Shown piece by piece: positions 1-9,950 of a DNA stretch of 20,202 bases. A program made the translations under genes and the position numbers. The notes below the pieces were generated by a model. That model was given only the letters and a program-made list of their open reading frames with translations, searched no databases and had not been told where the DNA came from. The stretch is from Amphimedon queenslandica (lineage: Eukaryota; Porifera; Demospongiae; Haplosclerida; Niphatidae), in assembly GCF_000090795.2 (NCBI RefSeq), contig NW_003546565.1, positions 6,512-26,713 on the forward strand, in the 5' to 3' direction. The first letter of the stretch is position 1. The number at the start of each line of letters is the position of its first letter.

Positions 1-1440
1 TTGGCAGAAGTACAGATTGCACTCAGTGCACATCCAAGTTGTGTCTTTCCTGACACTGTGTAGCTCGCACAAATGGCAAGGATGTTGACGGCCATCTCCT
101 TGCAGAGGGAAGTGATCAGGTTGGAACCTTTTCCTGGGTATAGCGAGACGTCTCCCCTTTGTCTTCCTGGAACAATAGCCTTGTAGCAGCTCCTTAGCTA
201 AAGAACTTCGAAAGTCCTTTGTGGACCATGTTATGGAAGACAAAGACTCAGAGCTGGCACATAAAATGAAGGTATTTGATATGGTGATGTCGAAAGACAT
301 CCAGTACAGATATTTGTAGCATTTACGACACTTGAGACGAATGTGATAATACTGGCGAAGTTGGTCGTTGCGATCTACTCTGCCCATGTACTTGTTGTTC
401 TGTTTGATGGCTTCTGGACAGTAGTAGGATGATGTTGGCTAGTCTTCAGTTTACGAGTCACAGAGACAAGGGGAATGGCTTGACAATTTGTAGAAGTAAC
501 TGTAACACGTTTAGTGGCTTGCCAGACAGAGACAGTAAGGTTAGGCTGTATTTTACTTTGCAGTGTCATACTGTCTCCTCTCTCAGCGAAACCACACTTC
601 AGGTAAGGAGTAACTTCAGATGGAAAATGCTTACGATTGCTCCTAATTGTTCCACAGGCGTGAATACCAACTGACGAAAGGTCGGAGAATAGCTGGAAAC
701 TGGAGAAGTTGTCGCAGTAGACATGGTTACGGTGATGGATGGTAGCAGTTAGATCTTTCACAACACGAGATCCCAAACCTTTCTCATTATATGTTTCCTT
801 TCCAGTGTATACATGGAATTGGGAAACATAACTGTTGATACTGTCCGCTCTCACCCACACCTTGAAACCACTCTTTATAGGCTTCTGAGGCATGTATTGC
901 TTCAGAGAGGAGTGACCTTCATATGGGACTATAGCCTCCTCTATGGCACATTGGCATTGAGGGTGGTATACTGCTTCGAATCTCTGCTATCATTGTGAGG
1001 AATCGGCGGAGCTTATATAAAGGGTCAGTCGATGGTGTTGTGATGGTAGTATTGTCTACAAAGTGCAGGTAACGGTGAATGTCAAAAAAGCGGTCTCTGG
1101 ACATGTAGTCAGCAATGATGCTACAGTAGAAGAGAGGATCTCTATGCCAGTAGTCGCTCAGTGCTGGTAGTCTTGTCAATCCCATGATAATCTTGATACT
1201 GAAATATGCCTGCATATCCTCTATGCTTATTCTCTCCCATTTCTGAAACTTCTCTTCCCCATACAGAGACTAGCATAGCTGTTAGTTTCAGTAACGATAA
1301 AGTCCATCATCACAGAGGTGAAGAAGAGCTGAAACACTTTCAGTGGTGAAGAATGTACAGGTACAGCTGGACCAACTGGCTCATTGAATTCAGCAACATT
1401 GACGGGTTCCAAAAGATCTGTCCATTTATTGTCAGTAACA

Positions 1441-1490
1441 CTATAGAATAATACATTTTATATTTATGAATTATATCTTTTTCTTCATAC
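1441..1490 (-). other. 50-nt GT-AG intron 2 of the piggyBac gene
   Basis: On the minus strand the exon ends GCAGCAAC, the intron starts GTATGAAGAAAAAG and ends TTATTCTATAG. Unspliced, the frame stays open but loses homology. Splicing (phase 2, AC|T) moves to the frame that reads VTDNKWTDLLEPVNVAEFN, which continues directly into the conserved piggyBac core. This homology switch is strong support. Confidence 0.8.
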
Positions 1491-1634
1491 GTTGCTGCAG
1501 GTGTAGATGGTATAGATGATTCCATATCACCAGCTGGAGAAGGAGAAGGAGAAGTGGTAGCTGGTTCTGTTCCTGCTTCTAAATCACTTGTAGTTACTAC
1601 AGTATCATCAATAGTCGCATCAGTTTCAAGAATA

Positions 1635-1682
1635 CTATTTTAAAAATAATTATGCATCAGTATTGCGTTTTAAATATCTAAC
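1635..1682 (-). other. 48-nt GT-AG intron 1 of the piggyBac gene
   Basis: On the minus strand the exon ends ...GATGACTG, the intron begins GTTAGATATTT and ends TTTTAAAATAG. It is AT-rich and contains an in-frame stop just after the donor, so read-through would end the protein. Removing it joins codon TG|T in phase 2 and continues an open frame into exon 2. There is no transcript evidence. Confidence 0.75.
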
Positions 1683-1900
1683 CAGTCATCAACATTATCC
1701 TCAAAACCAAGTTCATCATAAGAGTCTAGACAGAAAACTTCATGGGAATCGTCATCCATGACTAGATCTAATGCCTCTTCAACAATATATTGTCTAGCCA
1801 TCTTATCAAACTTGAGGACACAAAGGAAGCACTTAAAGCCACTTATCTAACCTCTTTTGACAGCAGCAAAGATAAGCGCTTGTTGCTTTGTAAATGCTGT

Positions 1901-1964
1901 ACGTAAAAATACGTATTTCGTCATTAAACAAATATAAATTTTGACGTAAAAATACGTATTTCGT
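1901..1964. repeat. Two 21-bp near-palindromic subterminal repeats of the piggyBac end
   Basis: The sequence acgtaaaaatacgtatttcg plus a final t occurs at 1901-1921 and again at 1944-1964, 43 bp apart. Each contains the perfect 12-bp palindrome aaatacgtattt. The outer copy sits 10 bp inside the element terminus. Position and symmetry fit transposase binding sites; that role is inference. Confidence 0.8.
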
Positions 1965-1974
1965 AATGAAAGGG

Positions 1975-1978
1975 TTAA
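1975..1978. repeat. TTAA target site at the piggyBac end
   Basis: TTAA immediately adjoins the CCCTTT terminus of the element on its minus-strand 5' side. The matching copy would be outside the window. Confidence 0.8.
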
Positions 1979-4260
1979 GACAGCAACTTTGTGTGTAGTC
2001 TGGACTATTATTTTAGGAGAAACATCTGTTACACTGGTAAGACTCCTTTATAAACAGACCCAATTCTACTTATAAGATTTCATTTCAGCTTCATCTCCCG
2101 TTTTAACTTAGTCAGCTTCAGAGTGGTGTGACAGCCTGACTTGCAAATTATAGCTTCAATTAATAAAAGAACTAAATGCATTTTCTCTTTGCACGAGTCC
2201 AGCATTATCTCATTAATTTGAATAGATAAGTCATCTTTAAGAAAACTCAGTTTTTGGAAGAGTCTCATTGCCACATAAAATGCAGTCCAACCTAGACGCC
2301 ATCTTTGTGAAACGAGGATGTGACTGTTCATGTTACTCACAGGACTATCACGTGTTAAGAACAATAATAACTTTTAATTATTGCGTTCCTTTCTGCAACA
2401 TGTTCTGTAGCAGTACCACCAGACCCTTCCCTCGCCGCAGAAGGCGCGTGTCCAGGCTAAGCATGTTTGTGCATGACATGGCAGACCTTTCAGAAAAGTG
2501 CCATTTACGAAGGCTAAGCCTGCTACAATGAGCTGTCTTGTGGCTTAAAGATTGTCAAGTACTGCAGCTGCTTCACAGTTTAAATTGGTAAAAGTAAGTT
2601 TGCATTACTGTAGAAAATTTTTGAGGCCTTGCCCCCTGAACCCCATTAGATCTGCCACTCTGGAGAAGGAAAACTGAAAAAATGACCATCATTATTCTAA
2701 TTAATATCCCACTGTACGGAGCAGTTTAATAGACTGTATGCTTATGTGGTGCTACCAGTGAGTCCAGGACCACTTTTCTTTAATTTTGCTCACCTATATT
2801 TGATAACGGACTGCACTGATGACACTACAGTGCAAAAGAATTGTGTGAAAGTGATTAATACATGGGAAGGTTTTTGATTTGCAAAAAAAGTACAACCTGC
2901 ATGACATATACACATGAGCATGCATTTCTGCATCGTGTAAAACTGTGCTTATCATATTTTAATCTTCTTTTCCAGGTTTTCTAAGGGTAAGGAAGTACTT
3001 TGAGGCTCTCAGGTAATTAAGTTAGGTGGTTGCAGAGATATCAGCACAAAACACCTTCATTGGGGCAACCATTTTGATTCAAGCTAAGCTCTACTGCTTG
3101 GCCATAATTGCAACATATTTGTAAAACTCACAGTAAGACCTAGATTGTTCTGGATGCATTTCAGCTGTATGTATTCACAGTAAGGATTCCATAAAATGGC
3201 TTCATTTTAAAAGTAAAATTTTCTTCTGTATCAGGTAGTGTAAAATCATCAACCCCACAACATTGAAGACCTTTGCATTTTTCTGGACATCAGTATGTCC
3301 GCTTCGGTAAGTTATTGTACTTCACCAAGAGTGTCATAAACAGCAGAAAGACTTTCCTTTGTTACTTCCGACATCTTGAAATAAACAGACTTTTTGACTT
3401 ATACTAGCTCATGATCATTTTCTAATGGCTGGTAGTGAAACATATGCTCGTCATTTTATAATCGTTTGGAATCTTCATTGATGTTGCAAGGAAAGTCAAA
3501 TACTTGATCAGTTGTCATGTAATCATATCAAGCCTTGCAATGGTCTAAAACTGAAAAAACAGTACAAAGTAAATATACAACAAAGGAATAGGATTTCTTG
3601 CAGAAAGCATTAGTTAACACAGGCAAATCTATGTGGGGAAGCTAGGGGGCATGCCCCTAAAAATTTTTTGAAGTAATTAAAACTTAGGTTTACTTATATG
3701 AACTGTGAAGTAAATGTAATATTTGACTATTTGAATAATTTTTAAACCACAAAGTAGCTCATTTTAGCAGGCTTAGATTTCATAACTTTCACTTTTCTAA
3801 AAGGTCTGACATGGTTCTGCCATGTTGAGCACAAGCTTATTTGATCACACCCCTAAATACCCAAAACATCTTATATTTTCCCTCCCCCAAACAATGAAAT
3901 CCTAGATCCACCTATTTGTGAAGTCAAATTGCCCAAGCTTTTTAATAAAGATTGACAGTACGGTGGCTTAACGTCATATTGTATGTTGCCTTTAACATTA
4001 ACCCTTTAACACTTAAATTAATTTTGGCATAAAAATTACTTTTTGGTGGTACTAGTTTAGCAATGCACTTTTGTGATACACTCATACACATTTTTCAAAA
4101 CTGATATTAAACACCCTATTATTTTGTGCAAATTGCATTAACATGGCCAATACACATGCTTTAAATGAAAATTTCATTTTGAAGTACAAAATCAATTATT
4201 TTACTATCCTGAACAATCCTCAATTATTACTGTCGTTAGTCATTAATATTTATAATCAAA
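1979..4260. other. AT-rich stretch without a recognised gene
   Basis: I see no protein domain, RNA gene or complete repeat here. A 94-codon minus-strand open frame at 2080-2364 is the longest; its translation (with GWTAFYVAMRLFQKLSF) matches nothing I can name. Short C-rich and G-rich strings at about 2620 and 3640 resemble debris of hAT-like ends but have no partners. Confidence 0.5.
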
Positions 4261-5175
4261 AGTTGGTCAGTTCTTCAAAAATTTAACATTTCTGCTTTTT
4301 CTGTACTCAACCTGTTTCTTCGTTCAAATTAATGTTTCCAGCATTGCTGAATACTCACTCTGATGATGCTGATGAATGTGGAATAGTAAGGTTCTTGGAA
4401 GCCATAATAACCAAACCGTTCCAAACCTGTCTCTTTTCCTTCCAATATTCAAGAGGGTCATATAACATGGCTGGATTAGCTCCTTTAGGTACATCTCTAT
4501 CATTACTTCAGCCGTTAGTTGTTTTCATGATTTGAAGTGGTTGGCTTATCAATCATTGTATCAAAAATGTTTCAAAGGGAAGACGAATGGTTTCCCATTA
4601 CAGATCTATAGCGCTTGGCTGGACTCTCCTCTTGTACTTTAAGACTTGTTAAAACTTGTTCACACAGTAGTTACCAGCATCCTAGGATGTGCAGCATTTC
4701 CATCAGAGGAGAAAACTTGTAGCTTGAATCTAGGATCAAGAAATGTTGGTATAGCACAGAAAGGATTCTGTTCTACATTGCTGTATCTATCGTCTAATGA
4801 CTTAAGCATTGCCATCTTCGTCCTCATAACTCCACTGTCACCTTTATATGTTGATAGTGCTACTTTAACATTATCAATAATTGTTATAACTAGAGCTCGG
4901 CTTGTATAATCTGCACTGGCTTAACATTCAAATACCACCAACATCTTTACTACTTTCTCAGGCAAAGTCCATTGCTGGGCTCTTAGTTTTGTTGGAGGAG
5001 TTGACTCACATTCTGTGCTGGCAACAGTAATTGCCCTATTCTGTTCCAGGACGCATTGTAGAATGTAGGGTGAGCTGTTCCAACGTGTTGAAATATCTTG
5101 AAAAAGATGGTGCTTAGGTAGACGTAGCTGCTTTTGAACTTGTTGAAACATATGAAATGCTGACTTTGAACAAAT

Positions 5176-5412
5176 GTGACCATAATTGACAAAAGGGCCC
5201 TTATGGCGGATTTTAAAATTGATAGTTATAATGGAAAATATCAACCTGTGAGTACTTTGTTTGACAATCATTGTTTCTAAAAGTTTCATGGTAACTTTTT
5301 GCATCCTGTGGAGTAATTTTATGATAACTGGGGCTCAGGAAGTTGGATTTCTTAGGCTAGAAAGACAAATTTCACTACCCGCCATAAGGTACCTTTTGTC
5401 AATTATGGTCAC
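5176..5412 (-). mobile_element. 237-bp MITE, copy 1 (reverse orientation)
   Basis: The element has inverted ends GTGACCATAATTGACAAAAG, extending to about 34 bp with two mismatches, and is flanked by AAAT at 5172-5175 and 5413-5416. It is exactly as long as copy 2 at 10061-10297 and differs from its reverse complement at about 8 of 237 bases. It interrupts the hAT transposase. Removing the element and one AAAT restores a frame reading SLVRFYICSKSAFHMFQQ, confirming the insertion boundaries. No coding capacity is seen. Confidence 0.93.
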
Positions 5413-5883
5413 AAATATAAAACCTAACTAATGACCTAGCAGAAGTAAAAGGTTTTCCTCATCAGGTTGCTAAAATATACCATCTTTAATAATCAATTGA
5501 AATGTGTGGACTAGACATCCAAGTGAAGGAAGGCCAGCAACATTCATGGCAGCAATCATATTTGCTGCATTGTCCCTAATAATTTTACTTCAAAGTCCCA
5601 GTACTGTAAATGAGATAAAATGAGACAAAATGTTTTCAGCAGTATGGCTCTTATCAAATTTCCAGCAGCCTAGCATGTGTGATTTCATTTCAGAGCTTTC
5701 AGAAACAAATCAAGTGTGCCACTAATCTCAAATGAATGGTGTGCAAATGGACACAAGACCATATGTGAGTCATGACACTAATATCCTGAGTAGACTTAAG
5801 TAGCTGTGAGACAAGGGAAGTGATTTTGGTGTGAATTTGAGGAATGAGAACGTCTCAGAACTATTTTCTACTAGGTATGCTAT

Positions 5884-5951
5884 ACCATGGCTCTGTTTCT
5901 TTCGTTAGTCGACAAAAACCATGGCTCTGTTTCTTTCGTTGGTCGACAAAA
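5884..5951. repeat. Tandem duplication of 34 bp inside the hAT relic
   Basis: Two adjacent 34-bp units starting accatggctctgtttc (5884-5917 and 5918-5951) differ at one base (5907 a versus 5941 g). The unit length is not a multiple of three, so it shifts the frame of the hAT pseudogene. Its near identity suggests a replication-slippage event later than the loss of function. Confidence 0.9.
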
Positions 5952-6510
5952 ACCTGGATTTACTTCTGAACTAAAAGGCTGCCGGTCCTTAGCCATCATT
6001 TTAGCTATAGGATAGAACAGTGCCTTTGACTTGTAGTGATTATGTAAGCAATGTTTTTACCTTTGAAACAAGCTATTCACAGTAGTTTGTCGCTTTCCCT
6101 TTCCTTTGTCCTTCATCGTCTCTTTCTGCATGCCTCAAAATTTATTGAACTGCTTGGGATGTAACTCCAAGTGCTTCCGAAGGTTAGTTGTATGGAATGA
6201 CTTCAAAGACTTTCCTCTACAAGAAACATTCTCCTGACAAGTACCACACACAGCTTTTGTTTAGTCAGTTACACAAATAGAGAAGAAGTCCAAATGTTCC
6301 TTCTTTTCCGTAGCAACTTCAGCAGTGGGAAGGCAAAATTTCAATGTTAGTAACTTGTGACACCACCATGTTATGGCCATGTTTGTTATTATTTAAAATT
6401 GTTAATAGTTATTAATATCGGCAACTCTTATGGCTATACTGATATCAACCAATTTTGTTAAAATTAGGCTGACACCGATACTTGCATTGGTATCGATGCA
6501 TTACTAATGC

Positions 6511-7891
6511 GTATCTCTCAAGATCTTGTCCTGCGAGACTAGAACTTGCTAGCAGCCTTAATGGGATGTTGATCCTTAGATAGAAGTTTTAGTAAATAAA
6601 GCAGCATAAAGCAATGGAGAGTCTGTTGTAAACATACTTGCCGCTTTATTTTAGTACATGGACTTGTCAAAGCAAAAAAGAAGTGTGTCACGTTAAGCTG
6701 GACCCAGTAGGGAGGACATAAAAGAATGAAGAGGCACAAGTCGTTGGAGAAGATGTAAACGCCACTGATTCGTCAATATGCCATGGTTGCTAAGCCACTT
6801 TTCTTCATTGAAATGTTAGGTGAAGCAGCTCTCAAGTCAGTTGCCTTTTCTGCTCATTTCTAGAGGATTTTACAAGCCACAAGTAAGTCTAAACATTCTA
6901 TTTCTTGTTGTCATTTTTTAGAAAACTTACATCTGCTGCTTATCAATTTTAACCGTTTGTATTGCGCTACTATAGTTTTTTACCTATATACTGTGTTTTG
7001 CATCTTTCACAATGATATATATATTGACGAGATAAAAGATGTTATTTAAGGTATTTAGAATGTTATAGTGCCATGAATAAAAAAGAAAATAACAATAAAC
7101 ATATATTATACCTTTAACTCATGTTATTGTCATAGAAGTACGTGTATTGGTGTTGAAGGATTAAGCATAAGTTCGGCCTATTACTATTTTTGATGATCAT
7201 AAATCTGATTTATTTCGAATTCGTTATCACTAATCTAGTGTTCATGAAAGCACACATCTTCAGATGTCTTTGGAGATTCATTCAGATTATAAATTCTTTA
7301 TTGTCTTTACCAATCTTTATAATCATTTTATGTGTACTAAGAGATGACATTAAAAGCACACTGAAATGGAACAAATCCAGCAAAGTCAACTTTTATGATG
7401 ATCAACGACAAATACATAGCATCACTACTAGACACAATTAAGTTTCATGAAAATTTCAAACCTTTCTTTCCATCATCTTTATCCAGGAAATAAATGACTC
7501 CACATTTTCTTGACAAATTCATAGCCACTGAGGTTAAGAGAGCTGCCTTTGCTTTCAAATGCTATCTCTTTCAACAGGACAAGAAGGCTATGTAAGTCAT
7601 GCACTCACTTGGTGTTGTCATTACCATTATTTTACTCAGTACATAGCATCATATTGCAAAATGACATCAAAAGAGAATCAAGGTGTTCCATTGTACCCCA
7701 AAATTATTAACAAGGATTCCTGGAAAGGTAAAGAAGGTTTCATAAAAAGGAGTATCAATGTGATGATGAGGTTTCGTATGAAAGTGTAGCTAATACACTT
7801 CAAGCTCAGTCTAGAAAAACAACCTTAACTCTCTCGTCTTCTTAAAATACTGGACGTAACCTTTAAGAAAGAAAATGCGATTTTGAGGATA
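6511..7891. other. Intergenic stretch without a recognised gene
   Basis: Open frames at 6539-6739 (minus), 7190-7441 (plus) and 7559-7789 (plus) are short and have no recognisable domain. The 7190 frame is hydrophobic in its first half, but its composition simply follows the AT-rich DNA. I see no RNA gene or paired repeat. Confidence 0.5.
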
Positions 7892-7899
7892 GTAAAATG
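7892..7899. repeat. 8-bp target duplication, left copy (GTAAAATG)
   Basis: GTAAAATG directly precedes the left inverted end at 7900 and recurs at 12816-12823 directly after the right inverted end. Eight-bp duplications are the hallmark of hAT insertion. Confidence 0.9.
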
Positions 7900-8331
7900 C
7901 ATAGGCGGCTGCAGTGTCGGGCATAGTCAGGCAATGCCTGACTAAAAATTTTCAAGCCTTGAAACTGGAGCCATTTTGTCATTATTATAACAATAAAAGT
8001 TATAAAACATTAATCATGAATTTTATTAATAAAAAATAATTATAATAATTGAAATAACTGACTACAGCTGTAATTTACGTCATGTGTTGGAGCTTGGCAA
8101 GTAAACGGCAGTTATCCTTGTTTTCCTTTATCAACCAACCAGCCTCCAATAGAACACCTACTCAGAGTGAGACTGGTTGTAGTTCTCACAACTGTCAGTG
8201 ACTTGCCATGATTTTGATCAGTTTTGTTTTTAATTTAATTTAATAGTTATGTTGCAATATTGATAAATACAACTATAACTAAATAAGCAATTGAGTAGTT
8301 GCATCTTTGCTAAATAGGTGAATCTGATTAA

Positions 8332-9496
8332 CCAGCACCTATAAATCCTAGCCTGTGTACATCGGCTGTTACTCTATCCCAGGCCTTTCCTAGTAATGCT
8401 ACTACTTCTAAGTCTATAGCATTGTCTACTGGTCCGGTTTCAGTTAGTAATAGTGTTGCATCCTCCTTTTGTCCGTCGTCTTCTTCTCATCTACCATCCT
8501 CCTCTGTACCATCTGACAAAGACAAACACAAGGCTGATAAACCAGTACAACCAGAAGGTATTATTTATCCTTCTCAACTGTTTGGCTCCACTAAGAGATC
8601 ATTTCAGTCCTCCTAGTATACTCTTTATCCATGGCTGGAGTACAGTGTTCAGAGTGATAGTGTGTATTGCTTCCCTCGTCGTTTCTTTGAAGTAAACCCT
8701 GATTCAGTACTAGCAGTGACAGGGTTTTCTGACTGGAAACATTGCCAAGGAAAAAGAGGTACCCTATTCATGAGACCACCAATAAGCACAGAGCAGCAGC
8801 TCTGACATGGAAGGAATTTCAGTCCACTCTTCAAAATGACACTTCCAATTGCTAATCAACTGGAGCAGGGTAGAGATAGATTCATACGAGAGAATCAACA
8901 GTACGTCACATACTTCCTGGAAGTTATTCTCTGTTGTGCACAGCAAGGCTTGCCATTATGTGGTCATTGTGAAGTAGAGCATGATGATGATGATTCTACA
9001 TCAACACGGGTAACTTCAGGAGCATCCTTATGTTAACCTCTCGTCATATTGAATTGCTCCACCATAAATTGACATCTTGTCCTTGAAACGCCACCCTCAT
9101 TGGTCATGACTACCAGAACAGTATGCTCTCATTACTATTTTAGAGTGTACTAGATTCTTTCATCAATGAAGTGAGAGTAGCACAGTACTATACCATCCTA
9201 GTTGATGAGACAAGGGACATAAGTAAGAAGGAGCAACCCACTCTAATTCTATGATATGTTCTTAATGGAGTCGTTCATGAGAGATTCATCTCATACTCCT
9301 ATTGTGGGAACTGCATGCAGCTGCCATCACTACATACATTTATGATGCACTCTCCAGTATTGGGTTAAGCATAGCTGACTGTGTTAGCCAATGCTATGGT
9401 AGAGCTTCTCTAATGAGTGGTTCATCAACAGGAGTCTGTACTGGGATTCTACAGGACAATCCCAAAGCAATCTACAAACACTGCCACACTCATCAA
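8332..9496 (+). pseudogene. hAT transposase, 5' half (TTF-type zinc finger and start of catalytic core)
   Basis: The frame opens after a TAA at 8329-8331 without an ATG. The AG at 8333-8335 region could be a splice acceptor, so a first exon may be missing. A Ser-rich, basic N-terminus leads to KPVQPEGIIYPSQLFGSTKR, then a TTF-type finger block: SFQSS-stop-YTLYPWLEYS, VYCFPRRFF, TGFSDWKHCQGKRGTL. The TAG at 8614-8616 stands where Trp is conserved. After a frameshift near 8780 come ALTWKEFQSTLQND and IANQLEQGRDRFIRENQQYV. The catalytic core starts with YYTILVDETRDISKKEQP (Asp 9204-9206). The second catalytic segment reads QCYGRASLMSG, with Gly (9398-9400) in place of the usual Asp. The half ends HCHTHQL at the TTAA where the nested element inserted. 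Confidence 0.92.
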
Positions 9497-9500
9497 TTAA
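9497..9500. repeat. TTAA target duplication, left copy
   Basis: TTAA precedes the AGGGCAACCGACATG end of the nested element and is matched by TTAA at 11418-11421. Confidence 0.9.
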
Positions 9501-9623
9501 AGGGCAACCGACATGAAAAATTTGGTTGCGATTAAAAATCAAAAATATTATCATTATGGTGTAGAATAACTTGCAAAAATACTTTTGGTGCAAAATATTT
9601 GCTCTTTCCTGGAGGAAAACTGC
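9501..9623 (+). repeat. Left terminal inverted repeat of the TTAA element
   Basis: It pairs with 11296-11417 through shared blocks such as accgacatgaaaaatt, cattatggtgtagaat, caaaaatacttttggtgcaa and gctctttcctggaggaaaac. Differences are scattered substitutions and a small indel. Confidence 0.9.
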
Positions 9624-9650
9624 TAGGGACTGGGCGGACCAATTTGCTGT

Positions 9651-9950
9651 GTGGAGGCGGACCCCATGCTCGGGGGTAATGCAGCTCTGCTAGCCTCGGG
9701 TTCAGTTTGACCACCATTTATTTGTGCTGCTATTCGTGGTGCATTAGCTGCATCAGGGATGGATGTTAGTCGTTTTAATGGCCACAGCTTTCGTATTGGG
9801 TCAGCCACTACCGCGGCTGCTTGTGGCCTCGAAGACTCTCTTACCCAGGTTCTGGGTCGGTGGAAGTCATCGGCATTCTCTCGGTATATTCTGACTCCAA
9901 GGAGTACCCTGGTGGGGGTGGCCCAGACTCTAATGGCTTCCCAGTGACTT
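9651..9950 (+). pseudogene. Tyrosine recombinase C-terminal catalytic fragment (DIRS/Crypton-like)
   Basis: The plus-strand frame reads PPFICAAIRGALAASGMDV then NGHSFRIGSATTAA, followed by GLEDSLTQVLGRWKSSAF and SRYILTPRSTL, ending at a TAA/TGA-flanked stop near 9948. This is the C-terminal half of a tyrosine-recombinase catalytic domain: the H-x-x-R of box II (GHSFRIG), the LGRWKS block, and the nucleophile Tyr at 9885-9887. The box I Arg and the rest of the protein are absent. A TGA at 9708-9710 separates it from only ~60 upstream bases that stay in frame. The HSFRIG...TTAA version is typical of animal recombinases of DIRS-like retroelements and related families. No reverse transcriptase sequence is present nearby, so the exact class is open. 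Confidence 0.85.

Larger units (their letters stand above)
1..1801 (-). pseudogene. piggyBac transposase (DDE_Tnp_1_7 type), decayed, 3' end cut by window
   Basis: This encodes a cut-and-paste DDE transposase. It starts at the ATG at 1801-1799, with an acidic N-terminus (MARQYIVEEALDLVMDDD). Two GT-AG introns (1635-1682 and 1441-1490) join exons in matching phase. The third exon carries the catalytic core: FFTSVMMDFIVTETN at ~1310, the DYW...DPLF block at ~1145, a KQYMPQKPIKSGFKVW block at ~890, VYCDNF with the second catalytic Asp (711-713), and YMGRVDRNDQ with the third Asp (373-375). The first catalytic position reads AIEEAIVPYEGH, so Glu (codon 939-941) stands where Asp is usual. The C-terminal cysteine-rich domain (HPCHLCEL, then WMCTEC) runs open to base 1. 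Single-base frameshifts near 1255, 950 and 430 break the frame. Family assignment is very secure; the exon model is inference from splice signals and restored homology. Confidence 0.92.
1..1974 (-). mobile_element. piggyBac transposon, left part outside the window
   Basis: The transposase gene on the minus strand, the terminal sequence beginning CCCTTTCATTACG (read on the minus strand from 1974) and the TTAA at 1975-1978 together define one end of a piggyBac element. TTAA is the obligatory target of this superfamily. The end contains two subterminal copies of a 21-bp near-palindrome. The second end must lie left of position 1, so its length and target duplication cannot be checked here. Three frameshifts in the gene show that the copy is dead. 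Confidence 0.9.
4268..6320 (-). pseudogene. hAT transposase with BED zinc finger, multiply disrupted
   Basis: Read from 6320 downward. A BED finger (CGTC at ~6240-6248, then HLELH at 6159-6173) follows an in-frame stop. It is followed by KMMAKDRQPFSSEVNPGF at ~5960-6010, a block found in ZBED-type hAT proteins. The RNase-H core reads KIIRDNAANMIAAMN with its Asp at 5572-5574, then GCLVHTFQLIIKD. After the MITE the frame continues CSKSAFHMFQQVQKQL and FQDISTRWNSS (to 4921), then, after a frameshift, RALVITIIDNVKVALSTY and IPTFLDPRFKLQVFSS (to ~4660). The C-terminal dimerisation segment is YWKEKRQVWNGLVIMASKNL and HSSASSE-stop-VFSNAG. The stop at 4355-4357 is TGA where Arg is conserved. Dead by many stops and shifts; family call is firm. 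Confidence 0.9.
4268..6510 (-). mobile_element. hAT transposon, BED-finger (ZBED-like) type, decayed
   Basis: A minus-strand hAT transposase relic occupies 4268-6330. Upstream, at about 6475-6508, the minus strand reads AATGCATCGATACCAATGCA followed by further TATCGG-type motifs, resembling the terminal repeats of many BED-finger hAT elements, so the 5' end is probably near 6508. I could not find a matching 3' end or an 8-bp duplication, so both borders are approximate. A 237-bp MITE is inserted at 5176-5412. Confidence 0.8.

Noticed and set aside
2080..2364. 94-codon minus-strand open frame with a GWTAFYVAM string resembling an ankyrin repeat start
   Set aside because: Only one weak match, no second repeat, no splice context and no continuing homology; not supportable as a gene.
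3997..4006. TTAACCCTTT, like a second piggyBac end
   Set aside because: No inverted partner GGGTTAA at a suitable distance, and only a few bases agree with the end at 1974.
7190..7789. Open frames on the plus strand, the first hydrophobic and membrane-like
   Set aside because: AT-rich codon composition gives hydrophobic residues by chance; no domain and no conserved motif seen.
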